52,248 nt of DNA from Chitinispirillum sp. Lineage in GTDB: Bacteria; Fibrobacterota; Chitinivibrionia; Chitinivibrionales; Chitinispirillaceae. Both the position numbers and the translations under genes were made by a program. Where the stretch lies: positions 1 through 52,248 of the forward strand of contig SKJJ01000134.1 of NCBI GenBank assembly GCA_007115975.1, in the 5' to 3' direction. Below the pieces are notes generated by a model. The model saw only the letters and a list, made by a program, of their open reading frames with translations. It made no database searches and was not told the DNA's origin. This document shows, one piece after another, positions 45,643 to 52,248 of this stretch; the first letter of the stretch is position 1; each line of letters opens with the position of its first letter.

Positions 45643-46320
45643 ATGATATCAGGAATTCATATCGTTGAACCGGGACCCGCCGGAACGCTTCGTGACAGTT
45701 ACGGAAACATTGTACATCCGCCAATCGGCTGGGCATTTCTTGAAGCCGGTGATGCAGGAATCACCCGCAAGGTTACTGCCGGTGGTAACTACTGGAAAGT
45801 GCAGTTTAAAAAGGGGCGGCGGACCATTTCTAAAGGGATATGGGCACCGGCCTCAAGTATTGAAAATGCAAAAGCTCTTGTAGAGGCGACTCGCAGCAGT
45901 GAGTCGTATAAAAAAAAGATGGCGAGCGCCAAAGCCCTCAGAGAGAAAAAGCAGAGTATTTACGAATCTGAATTTATCGAAGCCGTTAGGAGTTTTCTCT
46001 CTTTTCACAGTGATTATAAATCAATTGAACACGAGATGGCAAAACAGATCACTGATCACGCCGTGCCGGTCGGTAGTGGAACGGTTGCACGCACCACTTT
46101 GATTCCACTCGAAAAACGGGCTGAAAAAGCGGTTATCGCCTGGATGAGGCACCGTACTACCGCCTACGATTCTATGACTATCTCCCGTCAAAAGGGGCTT
46201 AGAAGAGAGATCCGAAGAGAACTGGCCGAAAAGTCCCGGCAGCTTCTGCAGTCTTACCGCAAAGGCTATGCTGCTCCAAAGGATTGCCCCCTGATGAATG
46301 TTTTGAAAAAGGGGGTGTAA
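45643..46320 (+). CDS. DUF2293-like protein
   Basis: 225 residues. An N-terminal part with GNIVHPPIGWAFLEAGDAGITRKVTAGGNYWKV (a possible small beta domain) is followed by a charged helical middle and then a C-terminal segment PLEKRAEKAVIAWMRHRTTAYDSM, with further REIRRELAEKSRQLLQSYRKG, that matches the DUF2293 pattern. Such proteins are found scattered in bacteria with unknown function, often in variable regions. AGGAAT precedes the ATG. Confidence 0.65.
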   Translation: MISGIHIVEPGPAGTLRDSYGNIVHPPIGWAFLEAGDAGITRKVTAGGNYWKVQFKKGRRTISKGIWAPASSIENAKALVEATRSSESYKKKMASAKALREKKQSIYESEFIEAVRSFLSFHSDYKSIEHEMAKQITDHAVPVGSGTVARTTLIPLEKRAEKAVIAWMRHRTTAYDSMTISRQKGLRREIRRELAEKSRQLLQSYRKGYAAPKDCPLMNVLKKGV

Positions 46321-46670
46321 GTTGGCGGGTGATGGCTGTTTGTTGACGTTAAGCCAATCTGTCATGTGATTTGCAACTGGCTTTTTTGCAAATATCACTT
46401 CGTCTTCTTTCAGCATATCCAAAAATACTGAAAATTGTATACACTTCAAGAATTTTATTTATTAGCAATTCAGTTAAATTAGTACACAAATATTGTGTGA
46501 TTCCTTTATCAGTTTCCATTCCTGTATCTCTTTATACGATAATTTAGAATGATACCTAATGTTCAGCGCAATGGCGAAGCTGCGCCTGGTAGTATTGTAT
46601 GGTAACTGCCTGTAGGATGAGTCTTCGGGGTTGAAAGACGGTAATTACAAATAGTTATGAATACGCTTTG
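46321..46670. other. Intergenic region, nothing recognised
   Basis: About 350 bp of AT-rich sequence. A more GC-balanced stretch at 46560-46645 (ggcgaagctgcgcc, then gagtcttcgg..tgaaagac) can form short stems but no known RNA is recognised. Confidence 0.35.
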
Positions 46671-47126
46671 TTATGCTTCACTAAGTTCACCTTTTCTTCC
46701 ATGAAACATAATCATTCCAGGGCCCATTTTTTCGTTCGGTCTGCTAAGAAATCCATACTTTTGGTAAAAACGATCCAACCCTTTTGCTGCCATGAGTCCA
46801 ATGAATGCATTAGGAGCAGCAATCTTTGCTATATATCTCATGGCTTCTCTCATAAGTTCAGTAGCGACCCCTTGTTTCCTTGATTCTCCGAGCACCATCA
46901 AATCCTGAATGTAAAAACAGAGTTTACCATCACCAACTATTCTGACAGCTCCGACAGCTTTTTTATCTATTCGTTTTACAAAACTAACAAGACTTTCTTC
47001 AAGAGCTATTCTGACATGTTCTTTTTCTGGAATTCCCCATCCAGCATCAATTCTTAGCTGAATGTACTCATCAGGTAAAAGCGTGTTTTTTTCAACAAAA
47101 CCTGATCGCATTAATCCTAGTGCCAT
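46671..47126 (-). CDS. GNAT-family N-acetyltransferase
   Basis: 151 residues. Acetyl-CoA binding motif A reads IQDLMVLGESRKQGVATELMREAM (R/Q-x-x-G-x-A/G as RKQGVA), and motif B ends in LDRFYQKYGFLSRPNEKMGPGM. The N-terminal half has the usual helix pair. Substrate unknown; similar stand-alone GNATs modify small molecules or proteins. The base composition is more AT-rich than the core genes, which fits an accessory region. Confidence 0.85.
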   Translation of the reverse strand: MALGLMRSGFVEKNTLLPDEYIQLRIDAGWGIPEKEHVRIALEESLVSFVKRIDKKAVGAVRIVGDGKLCFYIQDLMVLGESRKQGVATELMREAMRYIAKIAAPNAFIGLMAAKGLDRFYQKYGFLSRPNEKMGPGMIMFHGRKGELSEA

Positions 47127-47675
47127 TTCTCATTCCTCGCGTTTTTTTAGTAAATTCCCAACTTCTTTCAGTGACATTAAGCGTTTAGAATCTTAACGTT
47201 TACCCCTTCAAATAAATTCCCCTGATAGAAGTTTTATCTTGTTACTACTGTCGACATATACCTCATTTTACATAATATGTGACCAATGTTATGAATTATG
47301 CACCGGAGCAAACCGAGACTTGAGCCCACGATAAAATGAGAATTTAATCTGGTTTAAAATGGTGATCTAGACTATTTCGCCCATACTCCTGTAAAATAAG
47401 CTGTAAGTCCTAATGTAAAATGGCAATTCGCACAATACGAAATATTCTATCCGCTGATCACAAACGAAACAACCCCGCACCCCCAAGCATTATCCCCGGG
47501 TGGCATTGGGGATAGAATACAGTTGAACCAAGCCACGCTGATGATAACAGACGCTATATGTTTTTTTTATCCAGAGCTTGTATTTGGGTACCATTAAAAT
47601 ATGGTCACCCAATAGCACCCTTCGTTCCTTTTTGTCTTGTTTTCGTTGTAAATATTGTTCATAACACCACCCATA
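47127..47675. other. Intergenic region with a short hairpin
   Basis: About 550 bp, AT-rich. A 7-bp hairpin tatcccc (47491-47497) / ggggata (47508-47514) is present. No coding frame with a start signal was found. Confidence 0.4.
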
Positions 47676-48131
47676 TTACATCACTTCATACACCGTTACC
47701 ATCTTTTCCCTGAATGAAAATGTGGACCCGGCAGTACAGCCCTGCATGGTCTGGTAGATCGGCGATTCTGTGGAGATCATACAGTATTCTGTGCCGTTAA
47801 TAATCATTTCATCTGCGCTTGTTGAGACAAAAAAATTGCCCAGTGATGTTAAAGTAAGTGCTCCTGGTTGAACTCTGTTGTACTCTCGTGTAGCATCGAT
47901 GAGCTGGAGACGTTTATATTGGACCATAGTTTCATTCAGGCGCTTTCCAAATGCCTCGGTTTCAAGCTGTTTCATTGCCCTGGCTGTGTCATGCTTATCA
48001 CCAGCAGTGCTTTTTGTTTCATCGTTTGCTGCACTTTGAGCGCCACAGAGGGCGTTTTTGTTCAGCGCGATCAGATTTTCAATATAGCGAAGGCAATAAT
48101 CGTAGAGCTCAATTTTTATCTCTTTATTCAT
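47676..48131 (-). CDS. GreA/GreB-C-domain-like protein (stand-alone)
   Basis: 151 residues similar to the short GreA/B-related proteins common in Bacteroidota. The helical first half holds ALCGAQSAANDETKSTAGDKHDTARAMKQLETE. The second half has the FKBP-like GreA C-terminal pattern (LTSLGNFFVSTSADEM, CMISTESPIYQTMQG, STFSFREKMVTVYEVM). It lacks the long coiled-coil of true GreA. Probably binds RNA polymerase or a related partner; role unknown. AAAAGGG lies before the ATG. Confidence 0.7.
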   Translation of the reverse strand: MNKEIKIELYDYCLRYIENLIALNKNALCGAQSAANDETKSTAGDKHDTARAMKQLETEAFGKRLNETMVQYKRLQLIDATREYNRVQPGALTLTSLGNFFVSTSADEMIINGTEYCMISTESPIYQTMQGCTAGSTFSFREKMVTVYEVM

Positions 48132-48240
48132 GATTACTTTTTCCCTTTTAAGGTTTTGCTGGAAACCGTTTCTATATAGCTTGATCGGTTCTTAAGGAAC
48201 AGACATTAAATATAATTATGAGTAAAAATTTGAGCACCTG

Positions 48241-48770
48241 CCGAAGACGGCACCGGTTCTCCTGCCTGACCTCTGTAGCCCTCCCCCCCAGTACAACCTT
48301 ATGGACCAAGTTCAGCCAGACAGTTACGGGAGGACTGGTCATGCTTCCCGATGAAAACCGGGACTCGGTACCGTTTATAGCGTTGCGCATCGGAATGTTC
48401 CACCCTTTAGACCTACTGGCGAAGACGCCACATTACCGTTTCCCCTGGCGTGTCTTGCTCAGCAGCTTAAATATCAACCGAAGTACCGCCTGTAACTATT
48501 ACACTGAAATTGAATGCTGTGCACGAAAATGCCGCTTGGGTAAGAGCGCAGGGGGGACGAAGGGCGGACAATTCCGATTGTCCAGTGCGCTCAACAGGGC
48601 GTAGTCCTCGCAGCCCTATAAACGACGTACCGAGCGAGAGCAAGCCCGAAGGAGAACCGGTGCCAAGTCTTGGAGGTATGCGCCCAAATAATTATTCTTT
48701 TAACAAGCTCCTGAAAACAGAGGCCCCTTCGGCCAGGAGCTCAGGACATGTTTTAGCCCCATAAGTCGCA
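48241..48770 (+). ncRNA. Hairpin-rich block B: candidate structured RNA or non-autonomous element
   Basis: A long-range stem closes the block: 48249-48262 (ggcaccggttctcc) pairs with 48651-48664 (ggagaaccggtgcc), extended by aagac (48244-48248) / gtctt (48667-48671). Inside are tggcg/cgcca (48417-48430), a nested pair gagcgca (48544-48550) / tgcgctc (48586-48592) around ggacaat (48566-48572) / attgtcc (48577-48583), and agggc/gccct (48596-48617). A 3' hairpin agctcctg (48706-48713) / caggagct (48734-48741) precedes the 19-bp motif (48746-48764) shared with block A. Open frames over it look unnatural. Family unknown; strand assigned from shared motif only. Confidence 0.55.
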
Positions 48771-48852
48771 TATGAATTGCATTTATTTGTAAACAAAATT
48801 GCAATCGTTGAAAATACTTGCTTTTGATCTTGGAAACGTTAGCCCCAACCTC

Positions 48853-48883
48853 TTGGTAGCGTAACAAACACGAACGCTACCAA
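48853..48883. repeat. Perfect 10-bp hairpin
   Basis: ttggtagcgt (48853-48862) pairs with acgctaccaa (48874-48883), loop 11 nt. It lies between block B and the DUF1456 gene and is flanked on both sides by the word cctctt. It is not followed by a T run, so not a typical terminator; an operator or RNA stem is possible. The rest of 48771-49095 shows nothing else. Confidence 0.7.
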
Positions 48884-49095
48884 CCTCTTAGACCTCTTAT
48901 ATAAAGACCATTCCATGTAACGATCTGAGAACAATCTTCGGACTTGCCACAAATTCTCCGAACTACCCCTTTTCATTTGCAGAAAGCATCACTTCCAACG
49001 GCTATAAACCTTTACGGCAGAGAACAGGGCAAAGCAATAAAACGAGATGTATATTGTATTACTGTATTGGAAGTGTACAACTATTAAGGGATCCT

Positions 49096-49566
49096 ATGGT
49101 AAGCAATGATATCCTCCGTCGTCTTCGCTATGTGTTTGACTATTCAGACCTGAAACTTACAGAAATATTCGCTTTGGCAGATCACAAAGTGTCTCTGGAA
49201 CAATTAAAATGCTGGTTGTTACGAGATGATGAAGAGGGTTATCAGGAGCTTGGCGATTCCGATTTTGCTCTGTTTTTGAATGGTTATGTTAACTTTATGC
49301 GAGGTAAGAGAGAGGGCGTACAGCCCCCGGCGGAAAGCCGTCTTAACAATAACATTGTATTTGTAAAACTAAAGATCGCACTTAATCTCAAAGCTGAAGA
49401 GATTCTGGAAATACTGGAGCTGGCAGATTTCACTCTGGGTAAAGCTGAACTGAGCGCTTTTTTCAGAAACCCCTCCAACAAACATTATCGAAAATGCAAT
49501 GACCAGGTTCTGCGGAGATTTCTCAAAGGAATTCAAGTTAAGTATCGACCTTCAGAGCAAACCTGA
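49096..49566 (+). CDS. DUF1456 protein (YehS-like)
   Basis: 156 residues from the ATG after AAGGGA. Two repeats of a helical unit are visible, as in DUF1456: NDILRRLRYVFDYSDLKLTEIFALA (first) and NNIVFVKLKIALNLKAEEILEILELADF (second), each followed by a segment on the next helix (LKCWLLRDDEEGYQELGDSDFALFLNGYV; SAFFRNPSNKHYRKCNDQVLRRFLKG). The function of this family is not established. The frame extends 14 codons upstream, but without a ribosome binding site. Confidence 0.8.
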   Translation: MVSNDILRRLRYVFDYSDLKLTEIFALADHKVSLEQLKCWLLRDDEEGYQELGDSDFALFLNGYVNFMRGKREGVQPPAESRLNNNIVFVKLKIALNLKAEEILEILELADFTLGKAELSAFFRNPSNKHYRKCNDQVLRRFLKGIQVKYRPSEQT

Positions 49567-49823
49567 CGGGGAGGCGTCTAAAGGATCTGCTATAAACAAC
49601 CCAACGGTCTTTGATCCTCTTTTGGGTGTCTGTTTTTTACTGGGTGTTTATAGCTGTTACCCCTATAATCTGCTGCTTGAAAAGATCCAAAAAATTATTG
49701 TAATTGTAAACCTCTCGTTGAACCCGGGGGGTCCCCTTCCCTTTACAGTAAATCCATTTGTGTTTCATCTGCACACTGATTATCTTATTCTTTCATGATA
49801 TCCTCCACCCTCAAAAGCTTACA

Positions 49824-50432
49824 ATGACAATGAAAAAGGGAAAACTGCCCCCCATATCACTTCTGAAACTTTTTGTGGTTTTCTTTAAAGTGGGGGCTGT
49901 TACTCTTGGCGGCGGCCTGGCGATGCTCTCTGTGTTGCGCCACGAAATGGTGTTTGGCAGAAAGTGGCTGAGTGATGATCAGTTTTCAGAGCAGGTCACT
50001 ATGGCAACATCCATTCCAGGGGCAATAATTGTCAACTTTTCCCTGATTCACGGATTCAACACACGAAACTGGAAAGGGGCGCTCTTTAGTTGTGCAGGTG
50101 TGGTATCCCCTTCATTTGTAATCATGCTGATCGTGGCGGCGTTTCTTTCCCCCTACTTTGATCACCCGCTGGTGGTCTCTTTTTTGCGGGGTGCTTCTGC
50201 ATCGGTGGCTGCAATCATTGCTCATACCGCCTTTTCACTGGGGCGAATCACCTTGAAATCAAAGAAACAGATCGTGCTTAAAGGTGCGCTTACGATGGTG
50301 GCTGTTATTATTAGTCTGGCACCCGGAATCCACCCTGTTTTCGCCGTTGTGGTGGTTGGTGTTGCAGGATTCTACCTGCTTGGTGCTAAAAGTTGCGCTC
50401 AGGGTCAAAAAAAAGGAGCCCATAGTGATTGA
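49824..50432 (+). CDS. chrA1: Chromate transporter family, N-terminal-half subunit
   Basis: 202 residues, short-chain CHR protein. Hydrophobic helices with the family motifs FKVGAVTLGGGLAMLSVLRHEMV, and ATSIPGAIIVNFSLIHGFNTRNWKGALFSCAGVVSPSF as the P-G-x-x-x-N segment. Short-chain members work as pairs forming one transporter in the inner membrane. The second half follows with an 8-bp overlap, which implies coupled translation. Substrate may be chromate or another anion; family membership does not prove chromate export. Confidence 0.88.
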   Translation: MTMKKGKLPPISLLKLFVVFFKVGAVTLGGGLAMLSVLRHEMVFGRKWLSDDQFSEQVTMATSIPGAIIVNFSLIHGFNTRNWKGALFSCAGVVSPSFVIMLIVAAFLSPYFDHPLVVSFLRGASASVAAIIAHTAFSLGRITLKSKKQIVLKGALTMVAVIISLAPGIHPVFAVVVVGVAGFYLLGAKSCAQGQKKGAHSD

Positions 50433-50949
50433 AATTGAGCTCTTTGGCGCCTTTTTTATGATAGGTATAGCCGCGTATGGCGGAGGAGTGGCAGCCATTG
50501 CTCTCATAGAGCATGAGCTTGTGCTAACCAGAAACTGGTTTACCGCTGTTGAGATGTCGGAGCTTATAGCGGTTTCACAGATGACCCCCGGGCCCATAGC
50601 GATAAATGCTGCCACTTTTGCCGGATATCGAGTCGGCGGGATATCCGGTGCCTTTCTATCCACTCTGGCGGTTATCACCCCTTCAATACTGCTCTGTACA
50701 TTACTGGTACTCTTTTTTATGATCCTAAAGAGGGTGGGGCTTCTTGAACGCATACACGCTGCTGTAGCTCCCGCCGTTCTGGGGCTGATTGTTGGTGCTG
50801 TTTTTATCTATTTTCGCACTGCTGTCACCGATTTTTCAGGATTAGGTATTGCAGTGATTACCTTTTTTCTAATGTTGCTCAAGGGGGCAACGCTACATCC
50901 AGTGGTTCTCATACTTATGGGAGGCGTGGCAGGAATATTTCTCTTTTAG
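50425..50949 (+). CDS. chrA2: Chromate transporter family, C-terminal-half subunit
   Basis: 174 residues starting at GTG 50425 with AAGGAG 7-8 nt upstream, inside the end of the first gene (overlap gtgattga). Motifs mirror the partner: FMIGIAAYGGGVAAIALIEHELV and SQMTPGPIAINAATFAGYRVGGISGAFLSTLAVITPS. Together the two give the inverted-repeat architecture of a full-length ChrA. Confidence 0.88.
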   Translation: MIEIELFGAFFMIGIAAYGGGVAAIALIEHELVLTRNWFTAVEMSELIAVSQMTPGPIAINAATFAGYRVGGISGAFLSTLAVITPSILLCTLLVLFFMILKRVGLLERIHAAVAPAVLGLIVGAVFIYFRTAVTDFSGLGIAVITFFLMLLKGATLHPVVLILMGGVAGIFLF

Positions 50950-51040
50950 GCTATAAATTAAACAGATAACCATTCAATGTTATATATTTCAAAAGGTCTG
51001 AAATTCAACTTATACGTTTTAAACCAAAGAGGAGAAACAG

Positions 51041-52248
51041 ATGAGAAGAACACTCATACTTTCTTTGTTGCTTGCTTTAACATTCACTTTTCAGGGCTAT
51101 TCATTTCACCGGCTTATGCGGGGAGTAGAAGTTTCCTCACCCCCCGTGAGCGAAGCGCCCGAGGTAGTGCCGGTTGCTGATTTTATGAAGGCAGACCCTC
51201 CTGTGGGAGGATTTGTCTATGTGTACGGTGGAAAAACTGACTATGATGTGGTAAAAACAAAGGATGGAACATCTGTTTTTGCCTGTTATTTGGATAACGC
51301 AGATTTTTCTGGGGTTACTATTGCGCTCGGTGCTGGAAAGAGCGTGGATCTCTCACAAAAAAGAGCTGGCGGCCTTGCATTTTGGGCAAGAACCGGTCCC
51401 GATGTCCGCTCAATATATGTGGGGCTTCTTGATGACATGAGCAATGGTCACAAAACTCAGACAAGACTTCGCCTGGGTGATTTCGGAGAGATCGATACAA
51501 CCTGGCGATATTACATGATCCCTTTAAGACGATTCCTTGACAGGGGACGTTACTGGGATGAGAATATCGGGTCGGAAGTAATCGATGATGTTCAGTGGGA
51601 AAATATCAACGAACTGCGATTTTCTTCTAATATGAATGAAAACAGGGTTGAAGAGGGTAAACCCGTTATACTATATGTCCATGATGTTAAGTTTATTGAA
51701 GAAATTCCTGGGTATGTCTGTCCTGAAGAGTTCTGGGGCGCTTTTGAATCGGATACACCGGATCTGCAACTTCATGATTTCAGCACTGAACAGGATCGTA
51801 AATGGGAAACTTCTACTGGACCAAAATCCAGTGGCTCTTTTGAATTCGTGGAAGCCGCTCCTGAAGAATCTCAAGGGTACTCTATTAAAATCAATTACAG
51901 CCTTCATGATTGGGTAGATATCATATACAACTACAGAGACAATAACAGCCCTGCAGAGCACCGCGACTGGACAAATCACTGGGGTTTAAAGTTCGATGTC
52001 TATACAGAAAGAGCATTTCAGCCTTTCAATGTACAGGTAAATGACTCCGGAAATGAGCTCTGGATCGCCACTGCCGGCGCCGAAAGAGGATGGACTGAAG
52101 TGGTGGTAGCATTCAGGGACTTTTATAAATTCCCGCACTGGCAACCTCCAAATGCAGTTCATACCGGAAACTTCGATCTGGAAAGCGTGGTCGCTCTTGA
52201 CTTTAAACCATCCGGTGAAGGAACAAGTGCCCAGTTCAAGGTTCATAA
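51041..52248 (+). CDS. Secreted carbohydrate-binding-like protein (5' part, runs off the window)
   Basis: 402 complete codons without a stop before the window end, so the gene is partial. GAGGAG lies before the ATG. A signal peptide (RRTLILSLLLALTFTFQG) is followed by two beta-sandwich-like domains resembling CBM11/CIA30-type modules: residues about 50-225 (GGLAFWARTGPDVRSIYVGLLDD, TWRYYMIPLRRFLD, YVHDVKF) and about 240-400 (LQLHDFSTEQDRKWETSTG, GLKFDVYTERAFQPFNVQV, GWTEVVVAFRDFYKFPHW). It probably binds or acts on polysaccharide outside the cell. A catalytic domain or a T9SS tail could follow beyond the edge. Confidence 0.75.
   Translation, partial: MRRTLILSLLLALTFTFQGYSFHRLMRGVEVSSPPVSEAPEVVPVADFMKADPPVGGFVYVYGGKTDYDVVKTKDGTSVFACYLDNADFSGVTIALGAGKSVDLSQKRAGGLAFWARTGPDVRSIYVGLLDDMSNGHKTQTRLRLGDFGEIDTTWRYYMIPLRRFLDRGRYWDENIGSEVIDDVQWENINELRFSSNMNENRVEEGKPVILYVHDVKFIEEIPGYVCPEEFWGAFESDTPDLQLHDFSTEQDRKWETSTGPKSSGSFEFVEAAPEESQGYSIKINYSLHDWVDIIYNYRDNNSPAEHRDWTNHWGLKFDVYTERAFQPFNVQVNDSGNELWIATAGAERGWTEVVVAFRDFYKFPHWQPPNAVHTGNFDLESVVALDFKPSGEGTSAQFKVH

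Noticed and set aside
48218..48604. 128-codon plus frame over block B
   Set aside because: The sequence is not protein-like (many Cys, Arg and Ser, no hydrophobic pattern), has no ribosome binding site, and the region is better explained by base pairing.
48241..48770. Group II intron or RNase P RNA
   Set aside because: The domain V hairpin with its GAAA-type loop, the gaggaaaguccg core of RNase P and the tmRNA ends are all absent; kept only as remote alternatives for an unknown structured RNA.
1..52248. tRNA, rRNA, CRISPR array
   Set aside because: No T-loop (ggttcgaatcc-like) signals with CCA-type acceptor stems, no rRNA motifs, and no regularly spaced repeats were found on reading; a tRNAscan run would settle the tRNA point.

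Overview
The window looks like chromosome from a Gram-negative bacterium of the Fibrobacterota/Chlorobi/Bacteroidota (FCB) side, probably a fermentative, polysaccharide-using anaerobe. Evidence: a secreted glycosidase-like protein (32721-35270) ends in a type IX secretion (Por) sorting tail; there is an outer-membrane barrel-like protein (27328-29109); an electron-bifurcating NfnAB pair (1435-3683) suits anaerobic NADPH/ferredoxin balancing; and a cytosolic GH1 beta-glucosidase is present. A Chitinispirillum-like fibrobacterote would fit, but no rRNA or marker phylogeny is available here, so this is inference.

Layout. 1-1.4 kb: serine recombinase with a perfect nested inverted repeat on one side and a repeat-rich candidate crossover region on the other. 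1.4-5.1 kb (minus): metK, then nfnA-nfnB with a strong terminator. 5.5-12.8 kb: SDR oxidoreductase, a UvrC/Cho-like GIY-YIG nuclease with a degraded exonuclease-like domain, a lysine-tailed HTH protein, murJ, a GAF-PTS enzyme I (PtsP-like) and a PilZ protein. 13.0-20.5 kb (minus): a treX-treZ-treY cluster making trehalose from glycogen, interrupted between treZ and treY by a small GIY-YIG gene bracketed by inverted REP-like repeats. 20.8-26.5 kb (minus): GltS-type transporter, two NAD(P)-binding Rossmann proteins and an Old Yellow Enzyme homologue. 27.3-32.6 kb (plus): outer-membrane barrel-like protein, transpeptidase PBP, a hairpin-rich non-coding block, a DUF2279-like protein and a small Cys protein. 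32.7-36.5 kb (minus): the T9SS-exported protein and an unknown protein. 37.2-40.9 kb (plus): small membrane protein, nifS, nadA, bglA. 40.9-42.6 kb (minus): yhbY and dinB with a REP-like hairpin between them. 43-49 kb: a decayed accessory stretch with an IS91-type transposase remnant, a lipoprotein lipase, a BrnA antitoxin remnant, a DUF2293 protein, GNAT and GreA/B-like proteins, and a second hairpin-rich non-coding block. 49-52.2 kb (plus): DUF1456 protein, a split chromate transporter pair and the 5' part of a secreted carbohydrate-binding-like protein that runs off the window.

How genes work together. TreX debranches glycogen, TreY converts the reducing end of the chain to trehalose, and TreZ releases trehalose. 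NifS supplies sulfur for the Fe-S cluster of NadA, the next gene in the same operon. NfnA and NfnB form one flavin/Fe-S enzyme that exchanges electrons between NADH, ferredoxin and NADPH.

The most unusual material is non-coding. Two hairpin-rich intergenic blocks (30746-31097 and about 48241-48770), 18 kb apart, share two sequence blocks in the same order, including an identical 19-bp 3' motif. One is closed by a 14-bp long-range inverted repeat extended by a bulged stem; the other is flanked by a 39-bp imperfect direct repeat. They are good candidates for an undescribed structured RNA or a non-autonomous mobile element. The REP-flanked small GIY-YIG gene is the second candidate system. No tRNA, rRNA, CRISPR array or recognisable riboswitch was found.
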